A stretch of 63,925 bases of DNA from Halobacteriales archaeon QS_3_64_16 (GTDB taxonomy: Archaea > Halobacteriota > Halobacteria > Halobacteriales > Halococcaceae), in contig PXRJ01000053.1 of NCBI GenBank assembly GCA_003021705.1, positions 1-63,925 of the forward strand, given 5' to 3'. The position numbers and the translations under genes are program-made. Below are positions 35,685 through 42,973 of this stretch, piece after piece (within the stretch, counting starts at the first letter, position 1; each line of letters opens with the position of its first letter). The notes below the pieces were generated by a model, which was not told the origin of the DNA, searched no databases, and saw only the letters and a program-made list of their open reading frames with translations.

Positions 35685-35886
35685 ACGCCGTTGAACTGTG
35701 CGATGGTCGCGTGGAGGTCGTCGCGTCGCTCGTCCGGCACGTCTAACTTGACGGGGACAGTTCGCTTGACCTCCATCGATGATCTCACACGCGTCATCGT
35801 TCTTTATATGTGTTGGGGACTCAGCCGGTCATCGACGTGCCGACAGTGGTGATGTCGCTTTCTGTTGGCCTTCCTCCGCACAGCTA

Positions 35887-35899
35887 AAGCCGTGGGCTT
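35887..35899. repeat. Left-end hairpin of the tnpB element
   Basis: AAGCC-GTG-GGCTT: short stem-loop about 110 bases before the tnpB ATG, in the AAAGCCGTGGGCTT context typical of haloarchaeal IS200/IS605 left ends. Confidence 0.5.
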
Positions 35900-35938
35900 C
35901 CGGCCTTACCATAGGTGTAAACCGACGATGGCCGCGAA

Positions 35939-36949
35939 CTACAGCACCTCCTCGAGCATCCCCTCGTAATCCGCGGCCACCCGCGCCCAGTCGAAACGAC
36001 TCGCGAACGCCCGCAGCGAGTGCTCCTCCTCACTGGCATCGTCCGATCGCTTTCCTGTGGCTTCGATCGCCCGGGCGACGTCGGCCGGATCGGTAGAACA
36101 GAACTCGACCAGACCCCTGAAGCGCTTCTCGGCGCGGCCGGCTAGCTGCACGACCGGCAGGCCCGCCGCGCCGTACTCCAGTATTTTGAGCGTGTGTGAG
36201 TCGTCGACCAGACAGATTCCGACGTCCGCGACGTGCAGATAGCCCGGGACTTCCTCGTGGGGGACGCTGCCGAGGAACTCGATGCTCTCGCATTCTTCCG
36301 CTGCCCGTTCGACGCGACCGGCAAGCGAGCCGTCACCGACCACCAGCAGGATCCAGTCCTCTAGGTACTGAGCGCTTCCGAGAAGCTCTTCTACGTGATA
36401 GATCGGCTCGAGCCCACCGAGGTAGATCGCGATTCGGTCCTCGGGGTCGATAGCGAGTTCCGCGAGGTGGCTCTGTGCTGCCTGAATCGCCTCGGGGGAG
36501 GGGTCGTCGAAGCGATCGAACTCTACCCCGAGGCCGGTCTTACTCACCCTTCTCGCGAAGCGCGAGGCGCGGGCCCACTCTTCAGGATAGGTATAGAGCA
36601 CGCCTGCCGCGAGCGCGAAGGTCGCGTTCTCGAGCCAGCGAACGACCGCCGCGACCGGCCGGGAGGCGGTCCGCTCGAACTGAGCGATCGGATCGACGTG
36701 ATCGACGATCAGCGGACACCCCTTCATTATCGAGACGAGCGCACCCGCGACCGCACCCGCCCTGGTCGTCCCGATCACCGCGTCGAAGCCCTTGCGGTCG
36801 GCGAGCACCTCCCGAAGGGTCGTCAGCGTCGTCCCCCGGAGGACGATTTCGAAGCCCAGTTCCTCGAGGTGGGCGGCGATCTGCCGACGCCCGACGCTAA
36901 TGTTGGCCGGTTTGTCGGGTGTGAGCCAGCAGATGCGTGGAGCACTCAT
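35939..36949 (-). CDS. Glycosyltransferase (GT-B fold, family 4-like)
   Basis: Sugar transferase of 336 residues. Seen: RICWLTPDKPANISVGRRQI, AHLEELGFEIVLRGTTLTTL, CPLIVDHVDPIAQFERTAS (acceptor domain), SKTGLGVEFDRFDDPSPEAI, IAIYLGGLEPIYHVEELLGS, ILLVVGDGSLAGRVERAAEE, and GICLVDDSHTLKILEYGAAG, where DD-SHTLKILEYGAAG replaces the usual E-x7-E stretch, followed by LPVVQLAGRAEKRF. Its start codon is 28 bases after the stop of the AglG/AglE-like gene upstream (36978-37925), so the two are co-transcribed. A helix at about residues 100-120 (ALAAGVLYTYPEEW) may dock it on the membrane. Sugar unknown. Confidence 0.83.
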   Translation of the reverse strand: MSAPRICWLTPDKPANISVGRRQIAAHLEELGFEIVLRGTTLTTLREVLADRKGFDAVIGTTRAGAVAGALVSIMKGCPLIVDHVDPIAQFERTASRPVAAVVRWLENATFALAAGVLYTYPEEWARASRFARRVSKTGLGVEFDRFDDPSPEAIQAAQSHLAELAIDPEDRIAIYLGGLEPIYHVEELLGSAQYLEDWILLVVGDGSLAGRVERAAEECESIEFLGSVPHEEVPGYLHVADVGICLVDDSHTLKILEYGAAGLPVVQLAGRAEKRFRGLVEFCSTDPADVARAIEATGKRSDDASEEEHSLRAFASRFDWARVAADYEGMLEEVL

Positions 36950-36977
36950 CGTTCTCTCGTCCGCCCGGGCTTCGCGC

Positions 36978-37925
36978 TCATCCTTCGCTCACCGCTTGCG
37001 AGAACCGCGCGTATCGCACCGCGCCGTAGACGTACCCGAACCCGACACAGGCCGTTAATACTAGTAGCGCGAGGAGTTCTTCGGCGCGCTCGAGGCTCGG
37101 TTCCCCGATCAGTCGCCGGACCCGACCGGGGAGGAATTCGGTAAGCAGCCGACCCAAAAAGGCACTCTCCTCGCCGCCCGATTCGGGGAGTAACACCGCC
37201 ATCGCGCGCTTCGAGTAGCCCTGCCAGAGCGCCCGCTTCGCGAGCCAGATCGGATCGGTTCGATAGTCGAAGACCTTGTGCGCGACGAGCGCGTCAGGGT
37301 TGTACTGTACCCCGCGGCCGTACTCCGTTCGAAGTCGCGCACCGAGTTCGGTCTCGCCGCCCTGGAGGTGTGAGTCGCCCTTCCGGCCGCCGATCGCCGT
37401 GTCGAACCCCTCCAGGTTCTCGAAGACGTCGCGACGAAACGAGATGTTCGAGCCGAAGGTGTTCCTGACTTCGCGAGGACCTTCGGCGAACCCCCGATGG
37501 GTGACGCCGACGAGGAAGTAGAACTCCGCCGGCAGGAAACGCGGTTCGCCTGCGATCCACTCGGGGGTCATCCTCCCGCCGGCGGCGAGCGCGTCATGAT
37601 TCTCGTAGGCCGCGTCGAGTTCAGCGAGCCACTCGAGGTCGGCGACCGCGTCGTCGTCGAGGAAGGCAACGGCCTCGCCGCTCGCGAGTTCAGTTCCCTT
37701 GTTTCGGCTCGCGAGCAGGCCGCGATTCCGATCGTTGCAGTGAACGAGTACGTCCTCGCGGTCGCCGTAGTCGCTCTCGACCCGCTCGGCGAGGTCGCGA
37801 TTCCCGTCGATTACGATCACGAGTTCGCGGTCAGGGTGGGTCTGTGCGAGAACACTATCGGCCGCCTCGCGAAAGGCGTCGTACAGCGCCGGATCGTACG
37901 TACAGAGCACGACCGAGATCCGCAT
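36978..37925 (-). CDS. Glycosyltransferase family 2, AglG/AglE-like
   Basis: Family 2 sugar transferase of 315 residues, of the haloarchaeal AglG/AglE group. In Haloferax these add the second or later sugar to dolichol-phosphate-linked glycan. Seen: MRISVVLCTYDPALYDAFRE, ADSVLAQTHPDRELVIVIDG, RNRGLLASRNKGTELASGEA, VAFLDDDAVADLEWLAELD (the DxD-like motif), GRMTPEWIAGEPRFLPAEFY, and SNISFRRDVFENLEGFDTAI with a HKVFDYRTDPIWLAKRALWQ stretch near the C-terminal membrane helix (about 285-305). Runs divergently from aglB. Which of AglG or AglE it matches cannot be decided. Confidence 0.85.
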   Translation of the reverse strand: MRISVVLCTYDPALYDAFREAADSVLAQTHPDRELVIVIDGNRDLAERVESDYGDREDVLVHCNDRNRGLLASRNKGTELASGEAVAFLDDDAVADLEWLAELDAAYENHDALAAGGRMTPEWIAGEPRFLPAEFYFLVGVTHRGFAEGPREVRNTFGSNISFRRDVFENLEGFDTAIGGRKGDSHLQGGETELGARLRTEYGRGVQYNPDALVAHKVFDYRTDPIWLAKRALWQGYSKRAMAVLLPESGGEESAFLGRLLTEFLPGRVRRLIGEPSLERAEELLALLVLTACVGFGYVYGAVRYARFSQAVSEG

Positions 37926-38012
37926 TGGTGCTCGAAACGACGCCCCGGATGAAGGCGTTTCCGTTCGCCGCCGGCGGGTTCGACGGATGGACCTGCCGGC
38001 CGGATGACAAGC

Positions 38013-38018
38013 CTTATC
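38013..38018 (+). promoter_or_regulatory. TATA element of aglB
   Basis: AAGCCTTATCAG, centred about 29 bases before the aglB ATG at 38045. It supports a leaderless transcript and rules against the longer frame beginning at 37844. Confidence 0.55.
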
Positions 38019-38044
38019 AGCGATTTAGGACTTCCTTTCCTCCA

Positions 38045-41000
38045 ATGAGTCAGCGTAGGGAGCAGGGCTCCGAGCGGCTCCCGGCGTCCGAAGCCGTCCT
38101 CGATCGGATCGAGGCGTGGTACCACGTTCCGGTGCTCGCGGCGTTGCTCGCTTTTATGGCCTGGATCCGCGTGCGCAACTGGCGGGCGTTCGTGGTCGAT
38201 GGCCGAGTACTCTTCTCGGGGAACGACGCTTGGTATCACTACCGGCAGGTCTCCTATTCTGTTCGGAACTGGCCGGCAACGATGCCCTTCGATCCCTGGA
38301 CGAACTTCCCGACCGGCACGACCGTTGGGCAGTTCGGCACGCTGTTCGACCAGATAATCGCGACCGTCGCGCTGCTGATCGGACTGGGCAGTCCCTCCGA
38401 GCAGACGATCTCGCTCACCTTGCTCTTCGCACCCGCCGCCTTCGGAGTACTGACGGCGATCCCGGTGTATTTCATCGGTAAGCGCCTCGGCGGCCGGCTG
38501 GGGGGGGTGATCGGCGTCGCGATCCTCGCGCTCTCGCCCAGTTCCTTCCTGCGGCGTAGCCTCGTCGGTTTCTCCGATCACCACATCGCGGAGGCCTTCC
38601 TCCAGGCGTTTGCGGTTCTCGCCGTGCTTATCGCCCTCAGCATCGCCAACCGGGAGAAGCCGGTCTACGAACAGCTCGTAGACCGGGACTTCGACGGCCT
38701 CCGCCGACCGGCTGGCTGGGCAACCCTCGCCGGCGTCGCGATCGCGCTGTATATCTGGGCGTGGCCGCCGGCGGTCTTCCTCGTCGGCATCCTGGGAGCC
38801 TATTTCACGATTGCACTCACCGCCGAGTACCTGGCGGGCAATAGCCCCGAGCACCTCGCGTTCGTCGGTGCGGTGGCGCTCTCGGTCACGGGCGTGCTCG
38901 CGATCGTCCCGCTCAACCTCTTTACTTTCAGCCCGACGAACTTCTCGTTGCTCCAGCCGCTGTTGGCCTTCGCAGTCGCGGCGGGCTGTGTCTTCATGGC
39001 CTGGCTCGCGCGTCTCTGGGATGGAAGGGACCTCCCTCGAAGCGGCTACCCGGTCGCGATCAGCGGCGGGTTGGTAGTCCTGGCTGGCCTGCTCGCCGTG
39101 CTCGCGCCCGATCTCGCCGCGTTGATCCGCTCGCAGTTCCTCCGGGTCGCGGGCTTCGGGACGAGCGCGACCGCCCAGACCGTCGGGGAAGCCCAGCCGA
39201 TTCCGCTCGATCAGGTCGGTTCGTACTTCTCGTTTTACTATGGGCTCGCCTACATCACCGCGGCGGCAGCGATCCTCCTCATGGGCTGGCGAATCGTCCG
39301 TGGGAGCGACGATCGCCGCGCGGAATACCTCTTCGTAATCACCTGGACGATATTCCTCTTAGCGGCGACGCTCACCCAGGTCCGGTTCAACTACTACCTC
39401 ACGCTTGCGGTCGCGGTGCTGAACGCCTTCCTAATCGGCTGGGTGGTCCGTCTCGTCGATGCCGACCCTGCGGGCTCCGGGGCAAGCGACACTCGCAGCG
39501 GACGGGCGCGGAGTCGTCTCGGGAACCTCCAGACCTACCAGGTGCTCGCGGTCGTCGCCGCGTTGCTATTAGTGACTGCTCCCCTCGCCGTGCGCGGGCA
39601 GTCGCCGACCGCCGGCGAGTACGCCGATAGCAGCGCAACCCCCGGCGAGGTCACCAATTGGGAGGGCAGCCTCGAGTGGCTGCGCGAGAACACGCCCCAG
39701 GAGGGCACTTACGGCGGGGCTACTAATGACATGGCGTATTACGGTAGCTTCGAGCGCACTGGGGACTTCGACTATCCGCCCGGGGCTTATGGCGTAATGT
39801 CGTGGTGGGACTACGGTCACTACATCACCTCCATCGGCCAGCGCATCCCGGTCGCGAACCCCTTCCAGCAGGGCGCGACCAACGCGGCGAACTTCCTGCT
39901 CGCGACCAACGAGACGCGAGCTAATTCACTCTTGCCGGCCGACCAGGGCGGGCAGAACACCCGCTACGTGATGATCGATTGGAAGCTCGCCGACCCGAGT
40001 TCGGGCAAGTTCACTGCCCCGATCGTCTTCTACGACGATAACGGCTCACTGGCCGAAGCGGACGTCCTCACCCGGCTGTACGACCAGCAAGGCCAGCGCC
40101 AGATCGCGACGATCAAGCGCCAGCGCTACTACGAGTCCCTCCGGGTTCGCCTCTACAAGTTCCACGGTAGCAGTGCCTCGCCTCAGCCGATCGCCATCGA
40201 TTACTCCCGGGAGCAGACCGCTTCTTCCTCCGGGCTCGGTGAAGTCAGGTACGCACTGGTGCCCCAGAGCGAGAACGGCTCCGGACAGGTAGTCCGGCAG
40301 TTCGAAAACATGTCCGCGGCGCGGGCGTTCGTCGAGCGCGAGCGATCCGCCCAGATCGGCGGCGTGCAGGGGATCCCCAGCGAGTACGTCTCTGCCTTGG
40401 AGCACTATCGGCTGGTGCACGCGAGCGAGGACACCGCGAGTCAGACCGGCACGCCCTGGGTCAAGACCTTCGAGCGGGTGCCCGGAGCCCAGGTCGAAGG
40501 CAGTGGCCCGCCGAATTCCAGGGTTACGGCGAGCGTCGAGTTGCGGATGCCCAACGCCGATGAGACGTTCACCTACACCCAGCGCGCCCGCACCGACTCC
40601 CAGGGGCAATTCACGATGACGGTGCCGTACTCGACGACGAACTACGCACGTTGGGGTACTGAGGAGGGCTATACGAACGTGAGCGTCCAGGCGACCGGAC
40701 CGTACACGTTCACCGCTGGCGGGCCGAACGCCACGGTCGGACCGAGCGCGGGTGGCGCGAACGCTACCGGAGCGAACGCGACCGCGGCCGACGGGACGAT
40801 CCAGCGCGCGACGGCCCCGATCCCCGAAGGAGCGGTGATCGGTGAACGTAACGCCTCGATTCAGGTTACGCTCGAAGAGCAGCCCCGGAACGCTTCGAGC
40901 GCGGCCGGCTCGGGATCGAACTCGAGCGCGTCGGCTGCTGGGACGAACGCCACTAGTGGGAACGCGAGCAGTGGTGCAAACGCCAGCACGGGAGCGAACG

Positions 41001-41158
41001 CCTCGAACGGGAGTCAGGGAGCGATCGGATCCAGTCCCGTCACCACCGCGTCGAACGTACCGGATCGAGCCCGCAGGAGTTCCGCAGCACCGACCGCTCT
41101 CCGAGCGCGACTCGCTGGCCTCGGTACTCTCGAGCGGGTAGCGGTCGGTGGACGATGA
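38045..41158 (+). CDS. aglB: Oligosaccharyltransferase (dolichyl-phosphate-glycan protein transferase)
   Basis: STT3-family enzyme that transfers lipid-linked glycan to Asn in N-x-S/T sequons on the outer face; about 1037 residues. Seen: about 13 membrane helices over residues 25-520; the first acidic motif GNDAWYHYRQVSYSV with Asp61; VGFSDHHIAEAFLQ with the second; and the sequon-binding WWDYG at 587-591 in VMSWWDYGHYITSIGQ. A soluble beta-rich domain follows to about residue 870. The last 130 residues are a low-complexity Ala/Asn/Gly/Ser tail with about 11 sequons, which then turns Arg-rich (RARRSSAAPTALRARL). ATG 38045 fits its TATA box. The stop overlaps the DUF368 ATG. Confidence 0.93.
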   Translation: MSQRREQGSERLPASEAVLDRIEAWYHVPVLAALLAFMAWIRVRNWRAFVVDGRVLFSGNDAWYHYRQVSYSVRNWPATMPFDPWTNFPTGTTVGQFGTLFDQIIATVALLIGLGSPSEQTISLTLLFAPAAFGVLTAIPVYFIGKRLGGRLGGVIGVAILALSPSSFLRRSLVGFSDHHIAEAFLQAFAVLAVLIALSIANREKPVYEQLVDRDFDGLRRPAGWATLAGVAIALYIWAWPPAVFLVGILGAYFTIALTAEYLAGNSPEHLAFVGAVALSVTGVLAIVPLNLFTFSPTNFSLLQPLLAFAVAAGCVFMAWLARLWDGRDLPRSGYPVAISGGLVVLAGLLAVLAPDLAALIRSQFLRVAGFGTSATAQTVGEAQPIPLDQVGSYFSFYYGLAYITAAAAILLMGWRIVRGSDDRRAEYLFVITWTIFLLAATLTQVRFNYYLTLAVAVLNAFLIGWVVRLVDADPAGSGASDTRSGRARSRLGNLQTYQVLAVVAALLLVTAPLAVRGQSPTAGEYADSSATPGEVTNWEGSLEWLRENTPQEGTYGGATNDMAYYGSFERTGDFDYPPGAYGVMSWWDYGHYITSIGQRIPVANPFQQGATNAANFLLATNETRANSLLPADQGGQNTRYVMIDWKLADPSSGKFTAPIVFYDDNGSLAEADVLTRLYDQQGQRQIATIKRQRYYESLRVRLYKFHGSSASPQPIAIDYSREQTASSSGLGEVRYALVPQSENGSGQVVRQFENMSAARAFVERERSAQIGGVQGIPSEYVSALEHYRLVHASEDTASQTGTPWVKTFERVPGAQVEGSGPPNSRVTASVELRMPNADETFTYTQRARTDSQGQFTMTVPYSTTNYARWGTEEGYTNVSVQATGPYTFTAGGPNATVGPSAGGANATGANATAADGTIQRATAPIPEGAVIGERNASIQVTLEEQPRNASSAAGSGSNSSASAAGTNATSGNASSGANASTGANASNGSQGAIGSSPVTTASNVPDRARRSSAAPTALRARLAGLGTLERVAVGGR

Positions 41159-42132
41159 CCGCCGAAGAGCACAGCGAGCGGACGGCTCTCTCGACGAGCG
41201 AGCGCGCCCGCGAGTGGCTCGCGGTCTTCCTCAAAGGGATGTTCATGGGCGCTGCGGACGCCGTTCCCGGAGTCTCTGGCGGTACTATCGCGCTCATCAC
41301 CGGTATCTACGAGCGGCTCATCACCGCCGTCACGGACGTCGATCCCCTGGTCGTGACCCTCCTCCCGGGTATTGCGAGTGCCGCGGGTCGCAAGCGGTTC
41401 CGCGCCCGGCTCGTCGAGATGGATATTCCCTTCTTGCTCGTCCTGGGAACCGGGATCGCAACGGCACTCGCGACGGTCGCCGGGCTGGTCGAAGCCGCCG
41501 AGTCGGCCGTTCCAGCCCTCTTGTTCGCTTTCTTCTTCGGGCTGATCGCCGCGAGCGCGGTCGTGCTCCGCGATGAAGTCGATCTCTCTACTCCCGGCCG
41601 GATCGGCGCGGCGATCGCAGGCTTTACCCTCGCGTTCGTGCTCGCGGGCGGGCTGACCGGTAGTCTTCCCAACACCCTTCCGGTGCTCCTGGTCGCGGGC
41701 GCGGTCGCGATCTGTGCGATGATCCTCCCGGGGATTTCGGGAGCCTTTATTCTCCTCCTGTTAGGCCAGTACCTCTTTCTCACCGAGACGCTCTCGACCT
41801 TTTTCGACGCCCTGTTCGGGCTGCTGGGCGGCGGCTCGCTCGCGGCCGTGATCGACCCTGGTTTAGTGGTGGTCGTCTTCGGAATCGGCGCGGTGATTGG
41901 ACTGTTTTCGATCTCTCATGCCGTTCGCTTCGCGCTCGATCGCTACCGGGTGGCGACGCTCACCTTCCTCGTAGCCCTGATGGTCGGCGCGCTCCGGCTG
42001 CCGGCTCGGGAGGTCTTCGCGAACGTCTCGGCCTGGACCCCGGGCCGTACCCTCGCTGTCCTCGGGGTCGCAGCCCTTGGCGCGCTCGCGGTTCTCGTCG
42101 TCGATTACTATACCGCCGACATCGACTACTGA
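41155..42132 (+). CDS. DUF368 polyprenyl-phosphate transporter-like membrane protein
   Basis: Membrane protein of 325 residues, 9-10 helices. DUF368 members in bacteria (PopT) return undecaprenyl phosphate to the inner face of the membrane. Seen: FLKGMFMGAADAVPGVSGGT (the DAVPGVSGG motif in the first half), LPVLLVAGAVAICAMILPGI and ISGAFILLLLGQYLFL (the second PGISG motif), with an inverted-repeat layout of the two halves. The ATG overlaps the aglB stop (ATGA), so it is translated with the transferase. I infer it recycles dolichol phosphate that AglB releases. The bacterial function is established; the archaeal carrier is inference. Confidence 0.85.
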   Translation: MTAEEHSERTALSTSERAREWLAVFLKGMFMGAADAVPGVSGGTIALITGIYERLITAVTDVDPLVVTLLPGIASAAGRKRFRARLVEMDIPFLLVLGTGIATALATVAGLVEAAESAVPALLFAFFFGLIAASAVVLRDEVDLSTPGRIGAAIAGFTLAFVLAGGLTGSLPNTLPVLLVAGAVAICAMILPGISGAFILLLLGQYLFLTETLSTFFDALFGLLGGGSLAAVIDPGLVVVVFGIGAVIGLFSISHAVRFALDRYRVATLTFLVALMVGALRLPAREVFANVSAWTPGRTLAVLGVAALGALAVLVVDYYTADIDY

Positions 42133-42230
42133 TCGCCCAGTTGTGCCGTTTCCGCTTTCGCTCGCATCTACTCGAAGCCCTTCCATCAACGGTCGGGGGC
42201 ACAATACTATAGAACTGGATGGGTTCCCGA

Positions 42231-42713
42231 TCAGCGATCACTTCGCGGATGAACTGTCGTCCGATCGGAGTCCAAGTCGAGCACGAATCCGGTTTTGTCT
42301 TGGATATCGAACCCGCAGCTCTGGTAGTATCGGTGCTTCCACTCCTCATCCGAGCCCGTCATGAGCATGATCTTGTAGCAATCCCTTCGTTCGGCTATTT
42401 CGATAGCTCCCTGCAAACACAGCCTGCCGAACCCGTTTCGCCTGTGTTCTTCGTGCGTTATCACGTTCTCGATCACCGCGAAGGGGCTCGCACCTCTGGT
42501 GAGGTTTTCGGTAATCGACAACACACACGACGACACGAGGTCCTGCTCGTGTTCTACGACGACGATGTTGAGCGATTCGTTGTCCAGCATATCGCGCCAC
42601 TGATTGCGTAGTTCTTCGTCTCGTTCGAGCTTCGGATCGTCAGGATTGAGCATTCAATACAATTTCAAGAGTTCATCCAGCTCGTCCTCTCGGATCGATC
42701 GGGCTGTGGTCAT
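42231..42713 (-). pseudogene. GNAT acetyltransferase with an in-frame TGA
   Basis: GNAT-family N-acetyltransferase of about 160 residues. From ATG 42713 the frame gives MTTARSIREDELDELLKLY and a TGA at 42654-42656, then restarts at the adjacent ATG 42653: MLNPDDPKLERDEELRNQWR, SCVLSITENLTRGASPFAVI, NVITHEEHRRNGFGRLCLQG (the acetyl-CoA pyrophosphate loop), CYKIMLMTGSDEEWKHRYYQ and GFDIQDKTGFVL. The parts before and after TGA match one family, so the stop probably replaced an Arg codon. TGAATG could allow re-initiation, giving a 140-residue protein without the first strand and helix. Substrate unknown. Confidence 0.75.
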
Positions 42714-42900
42714 TGTCGTCTATCGATCTTCGGTAGTCTATCTAAAACTAAGAGGTTCGGAAGTGTCTGTAGCTTATCACCAGCGGTTGGTTCGAATCAA
42801 CTGAACGAAGCAGTTTCTTACGAACGATTCGTTTGCGGGTGGCGGCCAAGTAACTCTGCCGCGAGCGAACCGGAGGTGAGCGAGCGGTTTTTCGTGCAGA

Positions 42901-42965
42901 TTTTTCCTGGCCCCGCAGTGAACGAACGACCGCAGGGAGTGAGCGAGCGAGGACGCCAGGAAAAA
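42901..42965. terminator. Long-arm inverted repeat, probable bidirectional terminator
   Basis: TTTTTCCTGGC (42901-42911) and GCCAGGAAAAA (42955-42965) are perfect 11-base arms around a 43-base GAGCGA-rich loop. The repeat starts 9 bases past the antiporter stop (minus strand). Poly-T follows in either direction. A second repeat of the same design is at 53662-53716. From 42714 to 42900 nothing else clear is seen. Confidence 0.55.
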
Positions 42966-42973
42966 GGTGCGGC

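Larger units (their letters stand above)
34509..35776 (-). pseudogene. tnpB: TnpB-family RNA-guided nuclease, N-terminus interrupted
   Basis: Transposon-encoded RuvC nuclease, close to full length (about 400 residues after repair). Seen: an N-terminus from ATG 35776 (MEVKRTVPVKLDVPDERRDD, LHATIAQFN), a break, and then ANYTSWNGRDEDGYLILNKS. RuvC motifs: LGVDLNLKNVAV with the first Asp, CAYIAIEGLTPI with the Glu and DYNAAKNIGKKLL with the last Asp. A zinc ribbon, CSRCGHKS with FECKECGQ, lies between. The break is a 55-60-base insert built from two perfect palindromes, between AQFN and AANYT, which shifts the frame and brings in a stop. The rest is intact from a GTG at about 35633, so a shortened protein is possible. 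It belongs to the large haloarchaeal TnpB family. Confidence 0.85.
34440..35925 (-). mobile_element. Solo-tnpB element (IS200/IS605 superfamily, IS1341 type)
   Basis: About 1.5 kb, ends approximate. It carries only tnpB; no tnpA is present. The right end has a strong hairpin at 34468-34487 (CCAACGAC-TGAA-GTCGTTGG) and the left end has AAGCC-GTG-GGCTT at 35887-35899, the subterminal hairpins expected of this superfamily. There are no terminal inverted repeats or target duplication, also as expected. Inserted between the second flippase and a glycosyltransferase gene in the glycosylation island. Confidence 0.7.

Noticed and set aside
37844-38044. N-terminal extension of aglB
   Set aside because: A TATA element sits inside it at the right distance from ATG 38045, and the extension is Arg/Pro-rich unlike the family start.
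42770-42830. tRNA-like sequence around GGTTCGAATC
   Set aside because: It has a T-loop look, but no acceptor stem, D arm or anticodon arm can be built around it.
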